Source: Bisporella sp. PMI_857 (lineage: Eukaryota; Ascomycota; Leotiomycetes; Helotiales; Helotiaceae). From it: 64,000 bases of DNA. Both the position numbers and the translations under genes were made by a program. The notes under the pieces are model-generated. The model was not told the DNA's origin, made no database searches, and was given only the letters and a program-made list of their open reading frames with translations. Below, in pieces: positions 33,880-45,397 of this stretch. Positions within the stretch are counted from its first letter, which is position 1; each line of letters starts with the position of its first letter. The stretch is taken from assembly GCA_021307315.1 (NCBI GenBank), contig JAJSPD010000046.1, positions 248,001 through 312,000 of the forward strand, read 5' to 3'.

Positions 33880-35794
33880 ATACAGTATGATGGCTGTATG
33901 CTTAGGCTAAATATTTCACAAATTGAACAACAGGAACTGCGTGTGGAATGACACTATCTTAGTTTTAACCTATCATGGTCCAACAATACCTCAATACGAG
34001 AGTATCCTAGTTGGTATAACTACCGCCGGGAGGTTAGCTGGTGATATTAGGCAGGGCTCGTTCTAATGTGATGCCGTATCAAAGCTATGCTCTCCAGGGT
34101 TTAAAGTGAACATTATATCAACGTAGGAGCGTAGTTTCTTCCGTTTAATGTAGAAAATTTTGTGCTTTCTAGCGCTACCTAATCATAGCCAAAAGCAGTG
34201 ATTCAATGACTGATACAATGCCTTCGTACACACCAAAGCGTCACGGTACCATGAGTCGTCCATAAAGGAGCGAAACCCCTGTCGTCCTCGAAGCTTTCTA
34301 TGGAATAGACGGCTTTTGCAATACTGACGAGCTCTGGTAAGCGTCTTTACCGCAATAACGTATGCAAGAGGGAGCTCCTTATACCCGTGCCTGAAATCTC
34401 GCAGTCGGATTGCCCCAACGATATATTTAGATACTCCCAGATGGTTTAGTCAAACGACTCCGATAGAACAGAAGGAGCGTTACGACATTTTTAGTCGGAT
34501 CTAGGAAATGGGGAATCTTGAGGTAAATTAATCAATGCTGCACAGCAACTTTAAGATACATATTGAAATCTTCTACCGAGATATGCGGCGGGTTGGATGG
34601 CCGGATATCCCCTATTGTGTGTTGGTAATGAGCATTCCTTTCGTTCGAGCTGTTGAGTAAGCATGGCAAAGCACGTCAAATTTCTCGCACTCTCTCCTAT
34701 AATAGCAATTCTTTGGAGATCATATTTGACATTTGAGTAGATCTTCACAAGTTCTTTAGAATGACTCCTTCAGCGAATAATTGATTTATGATCTTATATG
34801 CCACATCCGCTACACTGAAAGCTGCAAGTTTCGAGTCTTTCATCATTTCTTTAGTTTTTGGGTACGATCAGGCTGCCGTGGCTTGTCACCAATGAGCGCG
34901 GAATGGACTTTAGATATCTCAAAGAAGGCAATAGTCTTAGCGCCACGTGAAATGGGTGTGAATCACGTGACTACTGTACCCTTTGAGTATCTTCGGGACT
35001 ATATTTAACCAGCACCAAAGTCTTGACATGCCAAAAATTGAAATTCTACAGCTTGAATGCATCACTCGAACTGCCACGAGATACCGGAATGAATACCGGA
35101 AGCTGAAACCCCCTTCGTGGATCCGCAGTGAAAACTTTATTTTCTCGGAGTTGGTTCCGAACCTGATGTCCTTGCTGTAACTGCTTACCTTCGCTTCTCC
35201 ATCAAAAATTAAAGCCCATACCATGAACGGTTCCGTTTCCACGATGGTTTGAAGACCCTCAGGGGAAAGTATCCAGCGAGCCTTTAACTCTAAATTTTAA
35301 GTTTGCTAGCTGATTATGGATTCACGAATCTACTACCCAGCCGCACTGGGGGGTTATCTGAGGACATCTTGAGAAGTTTAAACACAGCAGAACAGAATCG
35401 TCGATAGTGAAATCAGAATCTCGAGGTGCCTCATTGTACGCAGCCTCGGAATATAACATTAAGGTGTCAAACTGCTTCAATCGGCGGGATTCTTCGGCGA
35501 TCACTGGAAGGGAACAACGGCTTCGCAGCTAAATGCTGAGTAATAGCTCAGGACCTGGGGAGATCCTGAAAGTCTTGCTTTCTAATCTTCGTGCTATGGG
35601 ATTGGTAATTGCCCTTATGAAAGGCTAACATTACTGCGTGCTATAAGGTACTTATACTTGTGCTTTGGTGACAAAATACCACGTTCCCTACCATCTCTAC
35701 CACACTCCACCGCCCCACCCGCCCCTAAGTATTTGGTTTGACGCACATCTCTCACACCAGTTTGTTCAGTATCGTCCGGAAATTCCTCGTCATT
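33880..35794. other. Intergenic
   Basis: Short frames (34551-34748 and 34937-35242 minus; 35322-35504 minus) have no recognised domain. Two CACGTGA motifs lie at 34944-34950 and 34964-34970. Confidence 0.45.
34944..34970 (+). promoter_or_regulatory. Paired CACGTGA (E-box) motifs
   Basis: Two identical CACGTGA heptamers 20 bp apart, start to start, i.e. about two helical turns. CACGTG is bound by fungal bHLH regulators. They are 825 bp before the FAD oxidoreductase start and not clearly tied to a gene. Confidence 0.25.
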
Positions 35795-36987
35795 ATGTCG
35801 AAGACAGTGGTTATCCTTGGGGGAAGCTATGCCGGTCTGACAGTGGCCCACAAGCTCCTCAAAACTACACTTCCATCCGTAAAAAATCTTGAAGTAATTT
35901 TAGTCAACCCTTCCGACCACTTCTTCTACAATCTCCCGACAGTTCGCGCTATCATCCCCTCTGCTTTCGATGATCAGAAGTTATACTATAGTATTCCAGA
36001 CGGCTTCAAGTATGCCGGGAAGTCTTTCCAGTTCATAGAAGGCAAAGCAAAGCACGTTGACTCAGCCGCAAAATATGTTACAATCTCAATCATGGGTGGA
36101 CAGAAGATCCAATACTACGACATTCTTGTTGTTGCATCGGGAAGTAACACGATCGGCCAAGCTCCCTGGAAAGCCAATGGGCTTTCGTTTTCGGACATAA
36201 AGACGGAGCTCCTTGAGGTTCAGGAGAAGGTTGCAGCAGCGAAATCTATTGTTGTCGGTGGCGGAGGTGCTACGGGAGTGGAAACGGTTGCAGAACTCGG
36301 TTTTGAATATGGCAAGACCAAGGAGATCACATTAGTATGTGATGGCTTTTCATGACAACTCCCCTAATCCTAGTCTATAGACTGATTTTTAAACTACAGA
36401 TCACTGCTGGAGGTGTAGTCCTCCCAGGCACCCCTTTAGTACCCGCTCAACAGAAAAGTTCCGAGGCCGAGCTGGAGAGGCTTAGCGTCAAAATTGTGCA
36501 CAACACCCGAGTTCTAGACTCCAGGCTCGTTGCTAACAATCGCACCGCAATAACTCTCTCTAACGGACAGACTATTGTCGTCGACCTCTATCTCCCTACC
36601 GTTGGCCTCTCGAACAACACTTCGTTCATGCCGGCTGCATACCTTGACTCCAAAGGACATGTAAACGTGGACGAGTTCCTCAGAGTTAAGACAGCGACTG
36701 ATATCTGGGCTGCCGGCGATGTTACTCCCCTTGAGAGGTCTGGTGTTCTGATTGCAAAAGCGCAAGGGGCGCATTTGGCGAAGAATATAGATCTCGTTTT
36801 AAAGGGGCAGAAGCCAGTTCCATATAAAGTGCCTGCGAAAGATACTATGATGGTAACGCTAGGGAAAAGGAAGGGAGTAGCTAATGCTATGGGATTCAAG
36901 CTGCCAAGCTCTCTTGTCTGGCTTGCGAAGTGTCGTGGCTTCTTTATTAGTACAGCTAAGGGTTATGCAGATGGAAGTGGGGTATGA
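35795..36987 (+). CDS. FAD-dependent oxidoreductase, AIF/AMID-type
   Basis: Exons 35795-36334 and 36400-36987 (65-bp intron GTATGT...TACAG) give 375 aa. The FAD-binding Rossmann motif VVILGGSYAGLTVAHKL (residues 5-21) is at the N-terminus, a second dinucleotide motif VVGGGGATGVETVAELG lies near residues 152-168, and ATDIWAAGDVTP is the conserved FAD-contact ATG..D motif. This is the pyridine-nucleotide-disulphide reductase fold of AIFM2/AMID and alternative NADH dehydrogenase-like proteins, which oxidise NAD(P)H with quinones. No redox CxxxxC is seen. No mitochondrial targeting sequence is obvious, so cytosolic or membrane-associated. Intact. Confidence 0.9.
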
Positions 36988-37777
36988 AGTGTAAAACATA
37001 CGGTGGTGTTTGTAAGAATACTGTTTATAGATGTGTCTTTTTTATAGATGATGTAATTTAAATTGTTTTATTATAAAATATAATTGACTTCATATTCGCT
37101 GCTTAGTACTACAAGTAGCACTATAATCATAGGAGCATACTTGGGGCTGAAATCTGCTCGGAAAAGTTTAATCACGAAGCATTCATCGTCCTTGTTTTGT
37201 AAGAATCACTGTCTGTATAGTATTCTCATTTTCTAGGACCACTTCTTCTTGCAAGCTTCTTCACTTGGCAGCACTGGATCCGAGTTCTGGTGCTCCTGGA
37301 CCTATCGCCGCGCAAAGGCCACATCACTATTATTCATGGGAAGTCTCGCTACAACACTAATAGCCACCCTACCCTTGCTGCTAGACTTTTGGATGCTTTG
37401 GCACAACCTACTACTCTAATAATGTGCAAGTGCCGGCAGTCATACACTTGCGCGGCACAATCGCACTACATTGTGTGAATACCAAAATAAATTTTACCAC
37501 CAGCCTCACTTCTCCAAACTAGCATAAACCCTGAGAATTGGGGTACGGTTGAGACATGGTAGAATGGCTTATCCTTCTATCTAGTTTCTGATGATGGATG
37601 GTAGATCGTCATACACACCCGGTAACAAACCAAAGACGGCTTCCTCTCCAGGGAGAAATTACTGTGCCACTAGACAGATCGAAGGGGCTATTTAATGACT
37701 TAGGGGCACCTAATTGGCTAGGAGAGGCCGAAGGGTGAGGTGCCGTTTGAGACTTCTTTTCAGAGTTGCCTACTCTA
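36988..37777. other. Intergenic
   Basis: AT-rich 3' flank of the oxidoreductase; no gene supported. Confidence 0.45.
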
Positions 37778-37779
37778 TA

Positions 37780-37952
37780 CAGCCAAACCTGGTTATATCG
37801 GAACGCTCGGTGCCAAACCAACCTTCCGATATATAGAGGTTTCCGATATAACGAGGTCCATTATAGCTACCTAAAGCTCGGCGGATCCAAGGTTCATTCC
37901 GATATACAGAGGTTTCCGATATAACGAGTTCCGATATAACCAGGTTTGACTG
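37780..37952. mobile_element. pogo/Fot1-type MITE, 173 bp
   Basis: Left end CAGCCAAACCTGGTTATATC at 37780 and right end the complement (GATATAACCAGGTTTGACTG) at 37952, flanked by TA on both sides (37778-37779, 37953-37954). Inside, TTCCGATATA-AGAGGTTTCCGATATAACGAG is repeated, also a habit of these elements. No coding content; the mobility would depend on a transposase elsewhere. Confidence 0.85.
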
Positions 37953-37954
37953 TA

Positions 37955-39271
37955 AATGCTTTGAGAGGTCATCTGCATTTTGAATCTGTGGCTCTCCGAA
38001 TAACTCATTCCCCCAAGTATCTTCAGAGCGCGTCAATCTGGGGAATACCATTTGGCACGATTCCGTAGTAGCTGGGACATGAATTTTGTGAGACTCATAA
38101 ATACTACAGTCGGCAATCGTCCTAGGACAGTAGGTCATGTATAGTGGGTAAGGAAGCGAACGCTGTGCTTAATAGGATTAGTACATTGCTTCCGAGGTTT
38201 CTCCTCTGTTTTTCGCACGGTCTGTCGAATTTAGGGGGTTTCGGTGCTCATTCTGCGTATTTTACAGGACGTGGCCGGAAAGTAAATCAGTGGCGACTTT
38301 GTTGCCAAGCCATGTCCCGAGATCCTCTTTCTCACCAATTAGAGGGAGAAAGGGTAAAGAGTGGCAATAAAACTAAGTTTTCTCAAGCGAAACTACTTAC
38401 GTCCCGAGTGAAAACACTTCCGGATACTATCAAGTTTCGGATGAGTTTTTCGCAAAGCACTGTGAACTGTAGAGTGAGGTGTAATTATGATGGAGAATAC
38501 GCGGGATTCGTCTCAGAATCGCGAGATCGGCATCCGAGGTCAGAGAGGCAAAAGATCCGAATCGCGTGCATCGAATGTCGTTCGAAAACGTCAAGTACGA
38601 TAGAAATCGTCCAGTCAGAGCTGTCTAATGCAGCTGTTCTGTCATGCGATGTTGACGAGCCTTGCTAATCTGTTGGCCATGTCAGAAGCGATTTGTTGCA
38701 AATGCAGATTTCAATCTGCGAGTCACACCTAGATAAAGCATCGGCACACCTCGGAACTAGATTGCACATATTAATAACGAGATTAAACGGCTCGGATCGA
38801 GAGATATCCAGCTGGACTTGGCGCTTTTGTGCTAGGATGGCAACAACATGGTGCTTTAACCGTCTGGAACCGTATCTCTAGCAGCGCACTAATGCCTCAA
38901 TGTCGAGCAAGGAGACATTAATGCAATGATAGGTGCATCCCCTGATAGTCATCCAGCTCAAGTTTTTTTTTGGGGGGGGGACATCGAGTGCTAGTGGGTT
39001 CGTTCGCCAAATTCAATCAGGTATAACAACCAAAGCGCCATCGCCAGAAAGTTCCCGGTATCCGTGTTCCTCTTTAGATTAATTTCTATCTTGGCATCTC
39101 TTGCGTAGCCACAATAGCTTTCGCCATCCACTCCAATTATATCGCCAAAAGATGCCTGTATCGACTTTTTCGGTATTTTTTGACATATTGTGTACCCTTT
39201 GTACCCATTCCTTAATAATTTTGATGTAAAATAAGTTTTTGAGAATCTAGAAACAAAGAGGCGCTTTACGA
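37955..39271. other. Intergenic with one long unexplained frame
   Basis: A 174-codon + frame (38144-38668) has no recognisable domain and an atypical composition for this window. A T9-G10 homopolymer switch lies at about 38,963-38,981. Confidence 0.4.
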
Positions 39272-39426
39272 AACCTATGGCATGACATAACGACCAACGT
39301 GCAACAACGCAAAATAGGGTAACGTAATCCACAAGCGAGTGGTCAACACAAGCGAGTGGTCATATTTTTCTTGGCACAACACAAAAAGTTAAATAACACA
39401 ACAATTAAACAATTAATTAATTATAG

Positions 39427-39780
39427 CTATTCAAATTCGAAATTTCCAAGTTCTACTCTAATATTTTGACACGTTCGTACGTTATGACCAAATTCTCCGC
39501 ACGATTTACAACGTTGTTGTTGTGGTGCAGAAACTTTCGTACAACTACTACTTTCGGCTAAATTAGTCTGTAATTGCGTATTAACGTCATTTTGAGCCTG
39601 AAAGTTTTGTGCATTTCGTAAACTAAGTAATCCTTCTTTTTGAATTCGACGCTTTTTCGTACGACGACGCCGACTAAGTTTATTATTTGCTTTGCGCAAT
39701 GCAGCGTTCTTTTCGCGTAACAAAACTAATTCGTAAATTGCACGCGTTGCACTTTTAGCAAACTGATTTACACTTGACAA
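39427..39780 (-). pseudogene. Transposase C-terminus (zinc knuckle)
   Basis: Basic segment RRRRTKKRRIQKEG, then CX2CX4HX4C knuckle, as at the end of many fungal pogo-type transposases. Separated by stops from the catalytic piece at 39880-40270. Confidence 0.7.
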
Positions 39781-40764
39781 AAGCGCAGTTGGCGAGCTAT
39801 TTTAATGTCGTACGATTTTTTCTTTCACATATTTAGTATGTGATTGCGTTTCGATTACGTTGTGCGGCGTTTTTGGCTTCTAAGCTGAAAGCAAGCTAGA
39901 CGAAGTTGTCGAAAGAGTTGGAGTAGAAAGTCTAATATTAAGCTGTAAAATCACATAATTTAAATCGTACGGTACAAGCTTTGTTTCGCAAAACTCTTTT
40001 TGAATATTTGATTTTGTTATTGTTGTACGAAATGCAGTGTAAAAAGCTGGAAAAAAGTCTTTTTTAGAAATGTGTGTTATATACGCACGCATTAATTTTT
40101 TAATTTCTGTACTGTACGAACGTTTCAACGCGCAAAAACACTCAACATTAAATAGCTGAAGCTTGTGAAATGAATATGCAGGCATACACAACGTTATAAT
40201 ATTGTGTTTTTTGCAATAAAGCTTAAATTCGGTCGAATGATAGTTTTCGTGACCGTCAAGAATAAAAAGCCGATATACACTTTTCGTACGACGTTTTGTG
40301 TACTGATTAAAGTGCTGAATTCAATCTAAACCGCGTTTATTTGTTGTTTAACTATTTGCCGTAATTGCAATTACTTAATCGTCCGGCAATTAACTGTTTT
40401 CGTACTATGACGATAAGTGGGTTTTGCTTGCAACAATAATATATAGCAGTAGCGTATAGCCGTACGAACTAACACTTTGAATAACTGTAATCTATTCGCG
40501 GTTTTTTTGTTGTACAGTTCGAAGTCTATTTTGCCGTTCAGCGCTTGTTACAACTATTTCGGACGAAATTTAGCCTATTAAAAACCTAGTTTTGTTAAAG
40601 TTGTATATATCTTTTTCGTTGATTCCGTATTTGTCAATTGTGTTTCGTACGAGCCGAAACTACGCGTTATACACGTTCGGATTTTCGCATTTAGCTTTTT
40701 GATAATCAATTTTCCGATTAAAACGCGTCCGAAGCTTTAATTGTCGTCGTACGAAATTTGAAGT

Positions 40765-41082
40765 TCAATTCTTGCCGACGCGTTTCGCGTTTCGTTCCGC
40801 AAGCAATCGATTTGCTATATTTTCAACATTGCTTATTCGAGGAAGAAACGATCGCGAATCCAAGTCAAGAATATGTCGTACGATAGTTTCTTTTTTTAAT
40901 TGACTTAATTTTCGATTTGCTGGTATAGTATTTTGCTTTGCGAGTGTTTTTCGAACTCGACGGCGTAATAATGTATTAGGCACATTATATATTCGTGCAA
41001 TTTTAGCAATATGCATTCGAGGGTTATTTTGTACAGCTTGAACAGCTAAAAGCATGTCCGATTCTTTCCACGTACGAACCAT
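40765..41082 (-). pseudogene. Transposase N-terminus (HTH)
   Basis: Frame of 105 codons with the psq-like helix-turn-helix segment KIARIYNVPNTLLRRRVR followed by KLSQLKKETIVRHI, the start of a CENP-B-type DNA-binding domain. Ends in a stop before the catalytic domain; part of the nested pogo-like transposon. Confidence 0.7.
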
Positions 41083-41246
41083 TTGTAGTTGTTGTATAAT
41101 TGTTGTGTAAAGTCAAAAGTTTAATGCCAAGAAAAATATGACCACTCGCTTGTGTTGACCACTCGCTTGTGGATTACGTTAATTAAATATGATAATTGAT
41201 CAAATTGCAAATCGCAAATCGAAATCATTCAATTAATAACTTAGTG

Positions 41247-41455
41247 CTTTTGACTTTCCTGGCCCTCGACTTTCTTGGCGCCCTCGACGTTCCTGGCGCT
41301 TTCGACTTTCCTGGCTCTCGACATTCCTGGCGCTCTCGACGTTCCTGGCTCTCGACGTTTCTAGCTCTCGACGTTCCTGGCGCTTTCGACTTTCTTGGCT
41401 CTCGACATTGCTGGCGCTTTCGATTTTTCTGGCGCTGTCGATTTTTTAAAGCTAG
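41247..41455 (+). repeat. Minisatellite, left array
   Basis: About twelve imperfect 16-18-bp units around TCGACNTTCCTGG. The mirror array is at 41616-41742. Confidence 0.8.
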
Positions 41456-41615
41456 TTTTGTTTGCATTTAAAAAAACAAAAAAAGTGAAAAAATTTGCTA
41501 CGCAAGGGACTGTCTTGGCATATTTGCTTTTTTTTAAAGTATTTACAAGTATTTGTGTTTGTATTTTTCTTTCATTTTTACAATAAAAAACGAATACAGC
41601 TTTATTTTAAAAGTC

Positions 41616-41742
41616 GACGGCGCCAGGAATGTCGAGAGCCAGGAATGTCGAGAGCCGGGAACGTCGAAGGCCAGGAAAGTCGAGAGCGTCAGGAATGTCC
41701 AGAGCCAAGAAAGTCGAGGGCCAGGAAAGTCAAAAGCACTAA
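41616..41742 (-). repeat. Minisatellite, right array
   Basis: About seven units of the same sequence in reverse orientation (CCAGGAANGTCGA). Confidence 0.8.
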
Positions 41743-41889
41743 GTTATTAATTGAATGATTTCGATTTGCGATTTGCAATTTGATCAATTATCATATTTTA
41801 TTACCCTATTTTGCGTTGTTGCACGTTGGTCGTTATGTCATGCCATAAACCGGCATAACGCTTTATTTTCCAAATGAATATAGTCCTCG

Positions 41890-43015
41890 CTATTTCGTGC
41901 AAACTGAACAAACCCATCAAACCTGGATAACGGGACGCATATGCAATATTCTTTTCAGTAGCAGAAACGAGATGCTAAACTATAACATGTGGGAAGGTGC
42001 AACAGTCTCTTCTGCACAAATCTTCCTTCTACTCGTACGACACCTTCAGGGCAAAAATACAGCACAACAGTGTTGGACTGTTATTGGCCGGGCACTCCGG
42101 TTTGCTCAGACTCTTAGCTTGTACTTAAGAGATGCTACTTAAATAAATCGTCCCCTCACGACAGAGGCAATGGGCTCGGCGCGTCTTGTATGGATGCGTT
42201 CCTATGGATAGAGTAGTGGCCATGCCCTATTGTCGACCTGCAATGATAGAGGAGAGCGCCGCCAGCAGCGTGTCCATGCCTTTACCGCTGGGCGAGGAAT
42301 ATCTCGACGGTAGACTTGAGTAACAGTAGTCATTGCGTCCCGGAAATAAACCAATAGCCATTGACTTTTACATACAGACACTTGGGTTGGATAAGATCCT
42401 AAACACGATATCAGCTGCATTCTATGATTCTGAGAAATTATCTCTGGACAGGATGCGACGAGATATTCGGATATCTATTAAAAGCGAGAGAGGCATAGCT
42501 TGCTATTCGAACTCGAGCCACATGTTGATTACGTGGGCCAACATCTCTCCACCACCTGAATTTCAAGCAAGATCAGATTGCCAATGATGCCTTTCATCGT
42601 GAGCCAAGTATTCTTCATTCTCAGTGAGTCGACCTTTCCAGTTGTAGGGTAAAAAACTCTTCATTATTGCAGCATATCCTCTATTAGGAAATTAAGAAAA
42701 TTGGCGAAGAACAGCTATCTACACGTTCGCATACCTCTCTTCCAGCCTACCCTTTCTCGCTTCATCGCCACTTCAGATGCTTCACAAGCACAGCACTCCC
42801 TCACAGGCGCAAAGTTCTCCCAATATCTTGCATTTAGCCGCTCTATCATCTGTGTTGAAGCCGCAAAGAGTGCCCGTTCAAGCAGCCTACGACTGACTTC
42901 TGCAAAGTAGTAATAATAGGTTATTGCCTGCTTGGTCGTACAATATTTTGTATATTTACACTGTAGCAACAATCCTGGTAGCTGCTATTCTTTCTTTAGA
43001 TCACGGCTAAGATTT
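41890..43015 (+). pseudogene. Zn2Cys6-class transcription factor relic (regulatory domain only)
   Basis: Broken frames match the fungal-specific transcription factor domain in order: SAQIFLLLVRHLQGKN.AQQCWTVIGRALRFAQTL near 42.0 kb, WARRV then MDRVVAM.YCRPAMIEE near 42.2 kb, a FYIQTLGLDKIL segment near 42.36 kb, LHVRIPLFQPTLSRF near 42.73 kb and a membrane-like YNILYIYTVATILVAAIL at about 42.95 kb. The Zn2Cys6 DNA-binding domain is absent, and stops lie between blocks. The 5' end begins right after the inverted-repeat element, so insertion or deletion there may have removed the start. Confidence 0.7.
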
Positions 43016-43556
43016 GAGAAAACGAAAATAATAATAATAATCTTAAGTCATGGCAGAACACAATCGCGATTGTCGGAATACCTACCACGTGGCAAAAGGC
43101 GTAGTAGCCATAGACTACGCTCTTGCTGGTGTGGTTTTGATATTCGTTGATTCTTCTAAGCTACGGCCTATTGCCAGGTAGTTATATAGATAGTAGGAGA
43201 CCCACAATCCTCGCGATATGGAACGCGTGAAACTATGTACATGCATTCCAACAGCGATCTTACGTTGATTTATTTGGTCATTCAGCGCGTCGGCGTACCG
43301 AAGCATTGCTGTGTCGAAAATTCTTATTCTACCGTATACCTACACTTGTATGTTCATATATAAGAAGACCAGATACCATTGCCTGGACAAACTTTCCATG
43401 TAGTGTTTTCTCTATAATCTTCCATGGCATAGCACCAGGTTTTGGAGTACCTCCCAAATATTCAATTTCAATTTATAATACATACCCTTCAGACCCAGCC
43501 TAGGTCCGAGTCCGCTCACTCGGTGCTCATCTATTTCTACTTCATTTATACGCTTG
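43016..43556. other. Intergenic
   Basis: A 65-codon frame at 43306-43503 is not recognised; likely 3' flank of the aldehyde dehydrogenase. Confidence 0.4.
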
Positions 43557-45128
43557 CTAATCCTCCCAGGTTATCACTTTTGTCCTTAGAAATTCGTCCA
43601 ATCCTTGGCTTCCATTAAACCTGCCAAATCCACTTTTCTTCATTCCCCCATGTGGCAGCGACGCTTCGTCATGAATGGACATACTGTTAATATGTACTGC
43701 ACCTGTCTCATATTTCTTGGCGATCCGAAGTCCCGCAGCCAAATTTTCGGTGAACACAGCTCCAGCTAGGCCGTACTCAGTATCGTTTGCGAGGGCAAGG
43801 GCTTCTTCCTCCGTGTCAAAGGTATAGAGAGATACCACAGGGCCGAAAGACTCAGTATAGTGTAGATCCATGTTGGAGTTGACTTTACTGAGGACAGTGG
43901 GACGGAAACTACTATCTCTTCCTAAAGATTTAAAATCGGCTGTTCCATGCAGGGTAGATGCACCTTTTCTGACTGCATCGGAAACAAGTTTCTGGACTCT
44001 TTGCAAACTGCTAGTAGATATCAAGGTGGGAGCTGGCATGGAAGGGGGAAATACAGCGTCAATGGTCGATTTCAATGTTTTGACAAAGTCATCTGCAATG
44101 GAAGAATGAACCATTATACGCTCAGTTCCCATACAAACCTGTCCCGACTATTTTATTCTCATCAGCAGAAGTAAATATATCTCTCATACCGGTATACTCA
44201 CGTTGAGGAATGAGCCCAGAGTGCAGCCTAGTGCGGCTTTTTTAATATCCGCATCTTTGAGAACGATTGCCGTGGATTTGCCTCCTAATTCCATTAAAAC
44301 TGGTTTGAGATATTTCCCAGCTGTGGCGGCGATGATAGTTCCTACCGAAGTGCTGCCGGTAAAATTAATCTTTGCTATTGCTGGGTTTGAGATGAGTGCT
44401 GTTGTGACGTCCGCAGCATCCCGTGGCTTGGTGAATAAAAGATTGAGGCAACCTACTGGCAGCCCTGCTTCATGGAATATCTCAACAAGCGCATGAAAGC
44501 ACTTAGGAGAGAGCTCAGAGCCTTTGAGGACTGCCGTGTTGCCCGCCGCAAGTGCGTATGAGAAGGCACGACAGCCAAGGATGTAAGGGGCGTTCCTAAT
44601 ATTTCATATTAGTTTTTGCCTAAGGGATGTCTCAATTGTATCTTACCAAGGTGCTATTCCAAGTATTACGCCGTATGGTTCTCTGAGAACCAGCCCACTT
44701 CTACCGTCTTCATCCACTGTAGGGAAGAATCCTTGAATCCCAGATATTCTGCCAGCTAAGTCCTTGAGCTGACTTACTGCTGCTGAGATGTTGAACTCGA
44801 TGAATTCCGGTCCAGCTCCAGTCTCATCCTTCATGTATGATGCAAGCTCTTCCTTGCGGGCTTCCATAATGCTTGCGGCTTTCAAAAATATATCTCGGCG
44901 GACTGCTGGCTTAGTTTTTGACCACGATGGGAAGGCTGCTTTAGCAGCTGAAACAGACTTGGCAGCATCCTCCACAGTTGCGCTGCTAGCTTTCCAGATT
45001 TCTGTACCTGTGTTTGGATTGACCACCGAAAACACCGATTGTGTTGCAACAGGGAGACCGTTCACAAACAAACTGACAGTGTCAGAATTGTCCGAACTGT
45101 TTGCCCAAGGAAGATCTGGCATGTTCAT
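43557..45128 (-). CDS. NAD(P)-dependent aldehyde dehydrogenase
   Basis: Exons 45128-44647, 44595-44202 and 44147-43557 sum to 1467 nt, 488 aa in consistent phase; introns of 51 and 54 bp. Landmarks in order: VVNPNTGTEIW, EPYGVILGIAPWNAPYILG, GNTAVLKGSELSPKC, NFTGSTSVG (cofactor loop), LELGGKST (catalytic Glu region), SGQVCMGTERIMVH (catalytic Cys), ESFGPVVSLY and a C-terminal FGRFNG. This resembles the salicylaldehyde/vanillin-type group that oxidises aromatic aldehydes, but the substrate is inferred only. No targeting signal, so probably cytosolic. It is divergent from the alcohol dehydrogenase at 45687, with 558 bp between starts, so the pair could share a regulatory region. Confidence 0.93.
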
Positions 45129-45397
45129 TTACGGAGCAAATGTTTCAGTGGCGATATAGACTTGAGTGAGAGAAATGGGAGCGGTTGCCGCGAAACTCCG
45201 GCGTGGTCGACTAAGTTATGGCTAAAGAATAATAATAAATAATATTGAACTTCAATTGACAAACGCGTGGCACCCAATCACTCTCACAATATATAATGAC
45301 TTAGGTTCGAAAGGGACACAAGCGTAAAACTGGTCACAGCTCAAAATAATTAGCAGATAAAATCTGTAATCAATGGCAAAGATCTTCCGAATCTCTG

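Larger units (their letters stand above)
39322..41179 (-). mobile_element. pogo/Fot1-like DNA transposon, decayed, 1858 bp
   Basis: Inverted ends of about 55 bp (start ACGTAATCCACAAGCGAGTG) contain a duplicated CACAAGCGAGTGGTCA motif and are flanked by TA at 39320-39321 and 41180-41181. The uninterrupted right arm of the host element reads through this TA, so the empty site is known. Minus-strand remains of a DDE-1 transposase lie inside: an HTH-psq/CENP-B-like N-terminus (40765-41082), a catalytic-domain piece with LFILDGHENYHS near 40.25 kb and LCMPAYSFH (39880-40191), and a C-terminal CCHC knuckle CKSCGEFGHNVRTC (39427-39780). Stops and frame changes separate the pieces. Confidence 0.85.
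39276..41847. mobile_element. Long inverted-repeat element with minisatellite arms, split by a nested transposon
   Basis: Both ends start TATGGCATGACATAACGACC inward. The left arm is 39276-39321 continued at 41182-41275, the right arm about 41,710-41,847, matching over about 140 bp; both run into a minisatellite of 16-18-bp units (CTCGACRTTCCTGG core). The arrays are in opposite orientation and are separated by a 150-bp AT-rich spacer (41,460-41,610). AACC occurs on both outer sides (39272-39275, 41848-41851), a possible 4-bp duplication. Without the nested insert it is about 0.7 kb and encodes nothing, so it is non-autonomous and unclassified. The arms prove that the nested transposon inserted at a TA in the left arm. 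Confidence 0.8.

Noticed and set aside
38144..38668. 174-codon frame as a gene
   Set aside because: No domain, odd composition, no neighbour logic; left as unexplained.
41225..41758. Frames such as 41225-41467 and 41495-41758 rich in RKSRARKVES repeats
   Set aside because: They are translations of the minisatellite arrays, not proteins.
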